Source: Neodiprion pinetum
Lineage: Eukaryota > Arthropoda > Insecta > Hymenoptera > Diprionidae
NCBI RefSeq assembly: GCF_021155775.2
Contig: NC_060237.1
Span: 808,501-872,500, forward strand
Length of the DNA stretch: 64,000 nt
Reading direction: 5' to 3'
Positions 41,701 through 51,800 of this stretch are shown in pieces; position 1 is the stretch's first letter, and each line of letters opens with the position of its first letter. The notes below the pieces were generated by a model that saw only the letters and a list, made by a program, of their open reading frames with translations, ran no database searches and was not told the DNA's origin. Position numbers and translations under genes: made by a program.

Positions 41701-43155
41701 ACATTTTTCAGCAGGTGCTTTTTCGCTCGCCATTTCTCTCCTGTTGGTCCTACGCTCTTTGTGCTGCGATTTCGGAGTTCCTGGGGATCCAATTGGTCGG
41801 ATAAGGGTCTTTTAAATCGAATCTAAAACCAAAAGTTTTTTGCTCAAAAAAAACGTAAGGCTAACCCCTTTCCATTTTTGGCGAAAATTTTCGCGATTTT
41901 GGAAAGTGCTGGAATCAATTAATTGTAGCACTAATCGGACGTAATTTTGCGAGAGAAATCGATTGGGCGCAGACCCAATACGCTACGATCAACGCATCAA
42001 AAGTTACAGCCGAAGAACCAGAACCTGAATTTTCGACATTTCTCAGCAGGTGCTTTTTCGCTTGCCATTTCTCTCCTGTTGGTCCTACGCTCTTTTTGCT
42101 GCGATTTCTGAGTTCCTGGGGGTCCAATTGGTCGGATAAGGGTCATTTAAATCGTATCCAAAACCAAAAGTTTTTTGCCCAAAAAAAACGTAAGGCTAAC
42201 CCCTTTCCATTTTTGGCGAAAAATTTCGCGATTTTGAAAAGTCCTGGAATCAATTAATTGTAGCACTGATCGGACGTAATTTTGCGAGAGAAATCGATTG
42301 GGCGCAGTCCCAATACGCTGCGATCAACGCATCAAAAGTTACAGCCGAAAAACCAGAACCTGAATTTTCGACATTTTTCAGCAGGTGCTTTTTCGCTCGC
42401 CATTTCTCTCCTGTTGGTCCTACGCTCTTTGTGCTGCGATTTCGGAGTTCCTGGGGATCCAATTGGTCGGATAAGGGTCTTTTAAATCGAATCTAAAACC
42501 AAAAGTTTTTTGCTCAAAAAAAACGTAAGGCTAACCCCTTTCCATTTTTGGCGAAAAATTTCGCGATTTTGAAAAGTGCTGGAATCAAATAATTGTAGCA
42601 CCACTCGGACGTAATTTTGCGAGAGAAATCGATTGGGCGCAGTCCCAATACGCTGCGATCAACGCATCAAAAGTTACAGCCGAAAAACCAGAACCTGAAT
42701 TTTCGACATTTTTCAGCAGGTGCTTTTTCCCTCGCCATTTCTCGCCTGTTTGTCCTACGCTCTTTTCGCTGCGATTTCTGAGTTCCTAGGGGTCCAATTG
42801 GTCGGATGAGGGTCATTTGAAATGAATCTAGAACCAAAAGTTTTTTGCCCAAAAGAAAAGTAAGGCTAACCTCTTTCCATTTTTGGCGAAAATTCTCGCG
42901 ATTTTGGAAAGTGCTGGATTCAATTAATTGTAGCACTGATCGGACGTAATTTTGCGAGGGAAATCGATTGGGCACAGTCCCAATACGCTACGATCAACGC
43001 ATCAAAAGTTACGGCCGAAAAACCAGATCCTGAATTTACGACATTTTTCAGCAGGTGCTTTTTCGCTCGCCATTTCTCTCCTGTTGGTCCTACGCTCTTT
43101 TCGCTGCGATTTCTGAGTTCCTAGGGGTCCAATTGGTCGGATGAGGGTCATTTGA
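35711..43155. repeat. Large higher-order repeat block, copy B
   Basis: This is the second copy of the 27.0-34.4 kb block, with the same internal 3685-bp duplication. Variants that separate the two inner copies are preserved here: CGTCATTTTGCG (36580) against CGTCAATTTGCG (40265), GCAACGATC (37291) against GCTACGATC (40976), and CCCTGAGTTCC against CCCTAAGTTCC. A private change, GAGTTCTCGGGGG near 37757, appears only in this copy. Similarity to copy A stops near 43160. Confidence 0.88.
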
Positions 43156-44058
43156 ATCAAATCTAAAACCAAAAGTTTTTTACCAAAAAAAAAAGTAAGG
43201 CTAACCCCTTTCCATTTTTGGCGAAAAATTTCGCGATTTTGAAAAGTCCTGGAATCAATTAATTGTAGCACTGATCGGACGTAATTTTGCGAGAGAAATC
43301 GATTGGGCGCAGTCCCAATACACTGCGATCAACGCATCAAAAGTTACAGCCGAAAAACCAGAACCTGAATTTTCGACATTTTTCAGCAGGTGCTTTTTCC
43401 CTCGCCATTTCTCGCCTGTTGGTCCTACGCTCTTTTCGCTGCGATTACTGAGTTCCTAGGGGTCCAATTGGTCGGATGAGGGTCATTTGAAATGAATCTA
43501 GAACCAAAAGTTTTTTGCCCAACAGAAAAGTAAGGCTAACCTCTTTCCATTTTTGGCGAAAATTCTCGCGATTTTGGAAAGTACTGGATTCAATTAATTG
43601 TAGCACTGATCGGACGTAAAGTCGCCAGGGAAATCGATTGGGCGCAGTCCCAATACGCTGCGATCAACGCATCAAAAGTTACAGCCGAAAAACCAGAACC
43701 TGAATTTTCGACATTTTTCAGCAGGTGCTTTTTCCCTCGCCATTTCTCTCCTGTTGGTCCTACGCTCTTTTCGCTACGATTTCTGAGTCCCTGAGGGTTC
43801 AATTGGTCAGAGAAGAGTCATTTAAATCGAATCTAAGACCAAAAGTTTTTCGCCCAAAAAAAAAGTAAGGCTAACCCTTTCCATTTTTGGCGAAAATTCT
43901 CGCGATTTTGAAAAGTGCTGGAATAAATTCTTTCTTGCACTAGTCCGACGTAATTTTGCGAGAGAAATCGATTGGGCGCTGTCCCAATACGCTGCGATCA
44001 ACGCATCTAAAGTTGCAGCCAAAAAACGAGAACCTGTGTTTTCGACATTTTTCTGCAG
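43156..44058. repeat. Divergent terminal monomers of the satellite array
   Basis: The last two and a half monomers carry many private changes: TTTTTTACCAAAAAAAAAAG near 43178, GACGTAAAGTCGCCAGGG near 43614, CTGAGGGTTCAATTGG near 43793, and GAATAAATTCTTTCTTGCAC near 43921. The array stops after CATTTTTCTGCAG at about 44058, in the middle of a monomer, and unique sequence follows. Confidence 0.9.
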
Positions 44059-45353
44059 AACCTCGATTTGATTCGGGACGTTCAATTTCCTCAAGCCAGC
44101 CACAAAGTACAAACAAACTTCGTGCCCTTTTGGAATTCGGCGGAATCCTGCGCTTTCGAACAGGAGGAAAACTGGGCTGGCTACAGGCTATACGGATAGA
44201 TAGTTGAGCCGCCCCCAACTGCAGACTGGCTATTTATCTCTCGGCAAAGTTTCATCGTCTGAACCGGTAGAGAGAAAGGACTCTCGGCTTACACGTTCTA
44301 CCTACCGTACGTACCTACCGGCGACTGCGATCATATCCGTTCACGTGAAAGGCAGCAAACCGGGGGCATAAACGCACGCGATTGAAAATCCAGCCCTACC
44401 CCCACCCTTCCCCCTTTTACCTTTTCACCCCATAGTCGTATAACCGTGCTACTTGTGGGCGGAGATGAAGCTGCAGGGAATGCCGGTGGTGCCTGTGCGC
44501 GTCATAAGGGTGGTCGTTACGGCAACCGCCTTCCCCAATTCCATCAGGCTTTTCGGGCGCCGCACAATCGCCGCCACCTCACAGTTTATGGTTAGAATTA
44601 CACGGTTTACAAACCGCTCAGACTTGTGGCGCGGTCTCCGTGCCAAATTTTTATCGCTATTTACGAGGCCTCGTTCGACCAGAAACAATGGAAATGTCCC
44701 CACGCACCCCACCGGCACCATTAAACGCTCACCCTGCACCTTACGGACAGATCTATGACCCGGAAGTAATATGCGCCTATCACGGACCACAGCTTTTGCC
44801 TACAGCAAGCCGTTTTTTGTTCATCTTTTCCGAGGGACCGTGACGCAAGAAAAAAGATTATTTCTCTCCTGAAGAATCTGATCGCTCTCGTGTTTCCGCT
44901 ACTTGGGACATTTTTTTTTTTTGTTTCTCTTGATCAACTCTTGCGTGCATCGAATTGTGGATTCGAAAAAATATGGACTTGGATGTCATATTCCATTTAA
45001 CACTTTTTATTTCTCATGATATATATAATATGTTTTTTAATTCCTGTCTTATTCATCAATTTTCTCGATTTTTCTCCTTACAAAATAGACCTTAAAGATA
45101 TTCGCATTAGTGACTCTAACAAGTCAAATATTCACATTTCGCTGAGTGTGTATACTATATTGAACAGTTTGTATTGTACACGGTAGCACCGCGTTCTTTC
45201 ATACACGCATATACATCTATTTATACATTTTATTAGATAATATACAATTGTTTGGCATTTGCGTAGAAAAATCGTCATACATTATTTTTGGAACAACATG
45301 CAACTTCGCAACTTCATTTTCGAAAAATATGTTTGTCGATATCAGTTAATCGA
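44059..45353. other. Unique sequence flanking the satellite array
   Basis: From 44059 to about 44850 the DNA is mixed in composition, with a pyrimidine-rich stretch at 44393-44432. From about 44900 it is AT-rich. Open frames on both strands at 44449-44790 lack any recognisable motif, and I do not support them as genes. I see no RNA gene or mobile element here. Confidence 0.6.
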
Positions 45354-45359
45354 TTTATT
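45354..45359 (-). terminator. Candidate polyadenylation signal of the glycosyltransferase gene
   Basis: AATAAA on the minus strand (TTTATT on plus) lies about 300 bp downstream of the gene's TGA stop. A second AATAAA lies at 45228-45233. Either could be used; the exact 3' end cannot be fixed from sequence alone. Confidence 0.4.
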
Positions 45360-45423
45360 AGTTTTCAAAAATAACAGATAACTGTTTTCAGCTTAATTTA
45401 ATACTGTTTTTGGCGCCACACGC

Positions 45424-45437
45424 CATATATATATATA

Positions 45438-45500
<63 letters not shown>

Positions 45501-45511
45501 CATACATTTTT
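45424..45511. repeat. (TA)n microsatellite
   Basis: About 85 bp of nearly pure TA dinucleotide, with a few interruptions (ATAATATATACATA near 45435 and GTATATATATACATAC at the right end). It lies 150-240 bp downstream of the glycosyltransferase stop codon, so it probably falls in the 3' untranslated region. Confidence 0.95.
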
Positions 45512-45659
45512 ATACGAAATGAGCATTTAATTCACGAATGGCACACCAATCTTTTCACACAGGATTTTCACATTACATAATGCGTATATCGTGTCATAAA
45601 GTTAATCAGTCGATCCACCGAGTTCAATACGCGATTCGGAATCGACGGAGGGATTTTTG

Positions 45660-45866
45660 TCAGTTCTGGTTCTTCATCATCTTGAGAGGATCCCGATTGT
45701 ACCGGGCGAAAACTTCTTTCTTGAACCCATCGAAGAGCTTCCGGTTCATGCTGTTCTGTTTCTCACGCCACGCTGGTCGTCCCTTTTTGGTCTGAAGGCC
45801 CCAATGTCCGGTGAAAATGGGCGTCAGCACAAGGAACTCGTGGCCAGCAACGAACATCTCGTAAAC
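45660..45866 (-). CDS. B4GAT1: B4GAT1-like gene, last coding exon
   Basis: This exon encodes 68 residues beginning VYEMFVAGHEF and ending KMMKNQN, then TGA at 45662-45660. The acceptor is ATTCAG|GTTTAC at 45868-45867 and is used in phase 0, matching the phase-0 donor of the previous exon. It contains the C-terminal GT49 segment, including the FTGHWG histidine and the RPAWREKQNSMNRKLFDGF helix region. The open frame continues upstream of the acceptor, but that part has no family similarity. Confidence 0.88.
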   Translation of the reverse strand, partial: VYEMFVAGHEFLVLTPIFTGHWGLQTKKGRPAWREKQNSMNRKLFDGFKKEVFARYNRDPLKMMKNQN

Positions 45867-48800
45867 CTGAATCAACAACGGAAGAAATTCAACTCTGATG
45901 TAAATGTGTTCAACAGAAGGGAAGAAGGGCAGGTGCAGCACGATACTCGTACGTTGTTTCAATTCTCCCCAATTTAATTATCACGACTCCCAAGTTCCGT
46001 TTGATATTTCGCTCAGCTAACGCGCGGTTCTCGCGCTGCGACGGGTGACATAATTTCAGCAATTTCCGCCCCAGCTAACGCGCAAACAGACGTGCAGACA
46101 GCCGACACCTTAGTCTCGTTGTTCTGTCCCGGGAACGACGTCGCAATAATAATGTACCGGCGCCCATACGCCGTCCTGGGTCGTGTTGCAAGTCGACACG
46201 TGACACCCCCTTCAGCCACCGACTTGACGAGTCGCGACGACGTCTCATAATCGTTTGGCATCGCGATGTCAGGTTCGCAACCCGGGCTAGAGGAATGAAC
46301 AAACGGATCAAAGAAAGAGTTTCCAAGATTGTTGCAGGTGACGCCTTTCGACTGGTTCGGTCTTCAGGCAAAAGCTTTTGTGCCAAATTACATTCGCAGC
46401 GTGAAAAAATTCTCGCCTTATTGCTAACGTCGCTGATGGAAGAAGCAATACCGAAAAAAACCGATAGCCTCCTTTTCTGAGGCACTATATAATCAAAATG
46501 TAATTGGTTTTCCTGGATAGAAAATTCCTTGAAGTAGAACTGGTTGCGAGCTCTCCGAAAACTCCTTTACGTAGGTAGAGTAGGTATCGAGACAGAGGCG
46601 GTACCGTGTACGAGACAGCCGACCTAATGGACACGCCACGGTTCAAGGTCGATGGTCTAGACACCGGATATATTTAATTCAGTTTGACAAAGAAATGCGA
46701 GGTGGTATGCGGGGGCGCGTTCCGTTGGCACAAGGACGTTCGAGGAATGAAAAATTTAAAATGTAACGTGTGCCACGTGTCGTGAAGTACGTATAAGAGA
46801 GAAGCCGCGGTGCGCATACCACGGGTACAATGCCGGTGTACACTGGCTTGTGGCAGGGCGTGGGTGCAAATGAAATTGGCGGCTGTCAAGTGTACGGAGA
46901 AAGGGTGGAGGCGCCGAGCTCACCCGCCCGACGCTGCAGGTAACAGGACGAGGAAGAGGAGGTGTACGCTTGGGAAATGTGTTCGGGTTAATTTCACGCT
47001 CTGGCATCACCCGCAGCGGTGACCATTGCTGGGTACCGGGTGCAACGTCGCTGCAGTTTCGCACCTGCGTGCGTTGTTTATACCCCGTTTCTGCGCCGTT
47101 ATTAAATTTCATGAGGTTTCAAGTGGAGGTAGCGAGTCTCGATCCGTCCTTCCTTTTCGATACTTTTCCAACTCTGCCCTCCGCACGAACCAGTGCTCTG
47201 CGATTAATCGGTCAATCGGCAGCTTCGATATCCGTTTTTCCCACTAATCGATCGATCGTCGTTCCGTTTTTCTCTTGTCTCGTAATAACGGTGTAGGTCA
47301 ATCGGTACATGACTCGCAACTCATTTACCATGTTGGAACTGTGCTCGTCTCTGACCGACGTAGACAGATGCTGTATGTATGAGTGATGACTCAGATTCGA
47401 CTCAGATTCAATTAATCGAAAAAAACGAAGCTGCCGAATAATCGGTTAATCGCACAACACCAGCACAAACTGATACCGTGCGGTAAAACACCGTTCAAAA
47501 CCATTCGTGACTGAATTGAGTGTACCACTGTTGAAAATTATCGAACCGTAGTTGCTGGTAGTAGTCGAATATTGTTTATGGACGATGGAGCACTGGGCTT
47601 TTATTCTAGCAGGTGTTTCAGTGTTTCATTAGTCACTATTGATGACACTGTTACCAGCAACAACGGTCCATCGAAGAACAGTGTTAGACAATGAACAGCA
47701 TTAACGATTCAAGGCTGGAGCTGTCAGTATTGACAAATGACACTTCCATCGAAAGCAATCATCGCTCTGTGGAACGCAAGGCTTTGGTCCCTTCGTAGGC
47801 GCCGTTCAACCCCTTAAACTTACCTTTCAACCCAAAGGTAACCAGCGAAGTTTGAACGGTGATCTACCGTGGGAGAAAGTAGTAAAAAACGCGGAGATGA
47901 TCTGGCGGATAAAGCAGAAAAGAGTCACGGTTCCTCTTGCACGTATGAAAGTGAGATTGAATAAAAAGCGCACCGCTAACTTCCCTCTTATCAGCCGGTG
48001 AGTTTTATTCGAGGGGATCGCATGTAAATAAGGCAAGGAGACACGACGGGGCTACCGAAGGTGAATCTGATAATTGAGTTTTATGCGATCACACGCCGGT
48101 CTAAATCCTACTGAATAAGGGGCGTCCTCCCTTATACGCCCACTTATCGTACGACCTCTAACAGTGGCCCTCCGCTTCCTTTTCCGTTCACATCCACATT
48201 TGCATCCGCTCACCACACGACTCCCGATGCTGCAGTTTCCCGGTTTTCGACCGCACCTAGTCGAATCACTGATCTCTACCGCAGGCGTTTTACAGTGCAA
48301 AATCAACTCTCCGTCTTCCTCGAATACTCGAGAGACCGAGGGTACACTTTGCGATATTTTCAGACGGATCATGAACTCGGCGTGCAATTTTTCTACAGTG
48401 TTGAACGAGATTCTCAACCGCTTTCGACACCGAGTGATCCTACAGGTGGTGCGTTCGAAAAACCGACTATTCTGTGACCAATACCCGTAGAGCTAAAGTA
48501 AACGTTGAGCAAAGCATCCAGTGCAGCAGTACTCAATCAGTCTAGCATTTATCGTCCGCTTCGAAGCTCACGGAGCTGTACCTCAATTTTCAATTTGCCC
48601 GACCGATTTTATTTTTTGCTTATCAGTTTTTTATCGAGGGTTTTCCGTCTTCGACTCAATTGCTTGTACAAAGGTGTGGTCAGTCGAATCAATTTGAACA
48701 AATGTCGGGTTGTAATTTATCTACCGTCTGATAAAAGCATGTTTGCAAAATCTGTGTTGCGTAATCTGATTAATTAACAGTTACACCAAGTACCTTAATA

Positions 48801-51800
48801 TCAAACATCCAAACTATTACCACAAATTTAATTAGGCGTGGGAAGAGAATGAAAGCGGTACAGAAAATATTTCTGTCAGAACACAACCCGACAATTAAAC
48901 TATATTGATACACCCCGAACAATCTGGACCAAGAGCTGATTGAGATAATTGTAAAATAAATCCACGTACCAGCTGACCTTGGTAAGTTCCGGAACTTGGT
49001 TATTAACCGTGAAAGTAAAACGTCGGGATCGCACCACGATTAACCGCGAGGACCTTGAATTAACGAGAATTGAACATGCTTTGCTTAAGCGCTTGAAAAG
49101 AATATTTCGCTAATCTGCCATTACCCGCAAGGCGTTGAAAACCATATTTTTCCCCCTCTATTTTCATGCCGTGGAACGCGAGAAAGCTCACCACGCAATT
49201 TGAAGTAATAATATTCTTGCTGTATATTTTGAGCGTAAGATATTCCCTGCTTTCCACATTTTACGCGCGAGGTTCGAGGTTCACCATTACTCTACTTTCA
49301 TCTCACCCCTAGGAAAAGCGCAAATCTATGTACCTACCTACAACGCTGGCCTATGTAGAGTTGAGGGGTTGAAGAACGTGTATCGGGTCTGCCTTGCGAC
49401 ACGGAATCGTAAACACACGGGTCAAATGTATGCAGCTACCTATGTACGTACATACCAGGCGAAATAAGGCTGGAAGAGAATATTCATTCTCATTCCGTCG
49501 CCCGGAATTCAGACTGCTGTGCTGTGTTCGCGAATGTAGGTCTATTTTTCGTGCACCAACCGGTGTTACATTACCTTAAAGCCAGCTTCGTACTAGCACG
49601 TACTACACGTACTGTCTCACCCATTTGCATCTTGGATATTTTCCCCTCGAAACATTCGCACCCTTTTCCTTTTACTGTTTTCAGAAACGAACATAAAAAG
49701 CTTGAGGATTGAGAATTTACCGATTGTTCAGGGAGTTTGGTTTGGATTAGAAATTTCTTCTTGCCCGCCAACACCGTTTTTAGACAGGTAGTTTAATTTG
49801 GATGTATTTTACGGCTTTATAAAGGTGAAGTCATTAGTCACATAAGATAAAAAAATCTGGGTAAGTATAAGGAAACGCGGCTTGGCAGGGAACACCGATG
49901 TACCGAGCATGAATCGGTAAGAAGAGTTTCGAATTTCTGGTTCACCGCGATTGATTCGGTCTTCGAGACTTTGAAAAAAGTTTCGTAACGGGACCGCGAG
50001 AAAGTTCAAAGACCCGTGTCAGCGCCTCGAAAGTAGAATGCACGTCGCATATAATAGTGCCAGAATGTAGTATAAACCGAACATCCACGGATACCCGACT
50101 CGGCATTATCGACACGTATATCAAGCGGGTGCCTAGAAATTGAATAATGCTTGCCAAGAGGACTCAACGAGTTCCTGTCATACGTTAACGCTGTGATGTG
50201 GAATTCAATCAGCGATGAACCGCAACCAGATCCCCAACTCCGCGAAGGGAATTCCGCTGCACTCGCGTCATCGGGACCACCGCCTGTCGCCGAACATTGT
50301 AACGACAGAGATTCCCTCTATAGTTTGACGTCCCAACGGTTTAGCCGATCGCATTCATGCACTCGTCGTGTTACAGAATTCCCGTGTCAACGTATCACGA
50401 TGAGCACCGTGCCGAGTGTCGTTGAATAGAATTGGTGCGTAAATAATTTTTTACGAGATCGAAAAGGAAAGAAAGAGAGGTAAAATATTCACTCACCTGG
50501 GTATTTCTCGTGTAACCATATCCCATGAAACGTTCATCGTGTTCCGGCGCGGTGTCACGAGCGACGTAAAACGGCTCGTAAAAAAATTCGAAATTATTCA
50601 CTTCGTGACTCACGTAAACCTTGCCGGACCTTACGACGTCAACGTTGCCTCCGAAGCCTGGCAACACGTCCAAGCTCCATCTGAAACGCGACAAGAACTT
50701 TGCTAAGCACCTATCTTCGCCTTTGGCTTCAGCCCTTCCTCTCACCTGGTAAAGTTGGTGGCGTACTGGTTGTGAATGAAGACCTTCTGGTGAAAGGGTC
50801 TGGCCAGTCCCTTGTTGGCGATTCTGACGAGCTCGGTCTTGTTTTGAGGAAACCGAACCCTGGTGTCGATTTCGTAGGTGGGAATTACGTAGGCGCACTT
50901 CTCGCACTGCGAGGACTTGAGAAACTCGTCGAGGAGGTTGGCCTGGTTCGGACTTGGGATGATGTCGACGTCCGTAAGGAACACGTACTCGGTCTGACAG
51001 TTCTTCCTCGCCAGATTACGCAGGTGGTTCTGCGGGTAGACGTTACGATTCTTCCACGTTGCCAACTCCTTCGAGACGCCCACGAGGAAGGTGTTCAATG
51101 TTGCCTCCGGCTTGAGACAGTCCTCGTCGCCGGTGAGCTCGATCACTTGGGGCTGGTCGAAGACCGGTCTGTCCTTTGGTATCGCCACCGAGAATGTCAC
51201 GCGTTCGCGGATCGGCGCGTAACACTTCCTGAGGTAGGCCAGGTACCGCTGAAACACGAAAAAACTCTCGTCTCCGGGGGTGAAAACCGCCACCGAAATC
51301 GGTCCCGTCCATTGATGGGCGACCTGAACCAGCGAGTAGAGCTTCTCCACCGAGCTCTGCGTTGCTATCGATACTGAGTAGCTCGACGATAGCGCCGGAA
51401 ACTCGGAGCCGATCACCACCGAGTCGAACATTTTGTACAACCGCCTTGCGTCCCATCGCCCAACTCGCACGTCCATCCGCAGGATGCTCGACTCCGAGGG
51501 CTGCTGATAGTCTCGTGGATCGCAAGATTGCGCCGGAGCCGGTGTCCGGACGGCCGGAGGTTTTTCTGTCAGGACACTAGGTTCTCCCGCATCGTCTGCC
51601 GGGGCTACGTAACTCGGCCCGCAGTCCTCCGACTGAAGGAGCAGCATGGTGAAGAGCATGTTCGAGAAGGTGATTATTATGACGGTAACCAAGCTGAGAT
51701 TCCATGGCCGACATCCCAACTGCAATTTTAATCGGCCTGGGTCGGTATTCAAAATCTTTAATTTATATTTGTTAGAACGAAATAAATACTATGCTCCTAA

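Larger units (their letters stand above)
1..44058. repeat. 335-bp satellite DNA array (about 131 tandem monomers)
   Basis: The same ~335-bp unit repeats head-to-tail without interruption or inversion. Landmarks recur in order: GGCGAAAATTTTCGCG, GGAATCAATTAATTGTAGC, GGACGTAATTTTGCGAG, AATCGATTGGGCGCAG, CAATACGCTACGATCAACGC, AAAAACCAGAACCTGAATTT, CAGCAGGTGCTTTTTCGC, CTCCTGTTGGTCCTACGCTC, GAGTTCCTGGGGGTCCAA, then a T6-GCCC-A8 tract and AAGGCTAACCCCTTTCC. Spacing is 335 bp, with rare 334- and 336-bp monomers caused by single-base indels. Copies differ at limited diagnostic sites that travel as linked sets, which defines subtypes. The array is open at the left window edge, so 131 is a minimum. It could be pericentromeric, centromeric or an interstitial heterochromatin block; sequence alone cannot say which. 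No CENP-B-box-like motif was found on either strand. Confidence 0.99.

Noticed and set aside
374..43802. A ~70-codon minus-strand open frame (containing ENSGSGFSAVTFDAL) present in almost every satellite monomer, and ~67- and 89-112-codon frames in other phases.
   Set aside because: The frames begin with TTG rather than ATG, recur because the monomer itself recurs, are broken or shifted by single-base indels in some copies, and show amino-acid-changing differences freely. 335 is not a multiple of three, so the frame cannot run through the array. No protein family features.
1..44058. CENP-B-box-like motif in the satellite.
   Set aside because: I searched the monomer and its variants for the TTCG-N4-A-NN-CGGG core on both strands. 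CGGG or CCCG occur only as rare variants, and the rest of the motif does not align.
1..44058. CRISPR-like array.
   Set aside because: The repeats are long, contiguous and near-identical throughout, with no unique spacers, in eukaryotic DNA.
44449..44790. Overlapping open frames on both strands (~100-113 codons).
   Set aside because: No domain, no splice context and low-complexity composition; likely chance frames in GC-richer DNA.
46265..46290. tRNA-like B box (GGTTCGCAACCC) and a similar GAGGTTCGAGGTTC near 49269.
   Set aside because: Neither matches GGTTCRANYCC fully, and no A box or cloverleaf was found upstream.
50700..51377. 225-codon plus-strand open frame opposite the glycosyltransferase exon.
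   Set aside because: It is the antisense shadow of the strongly supported GT49 coding exon.
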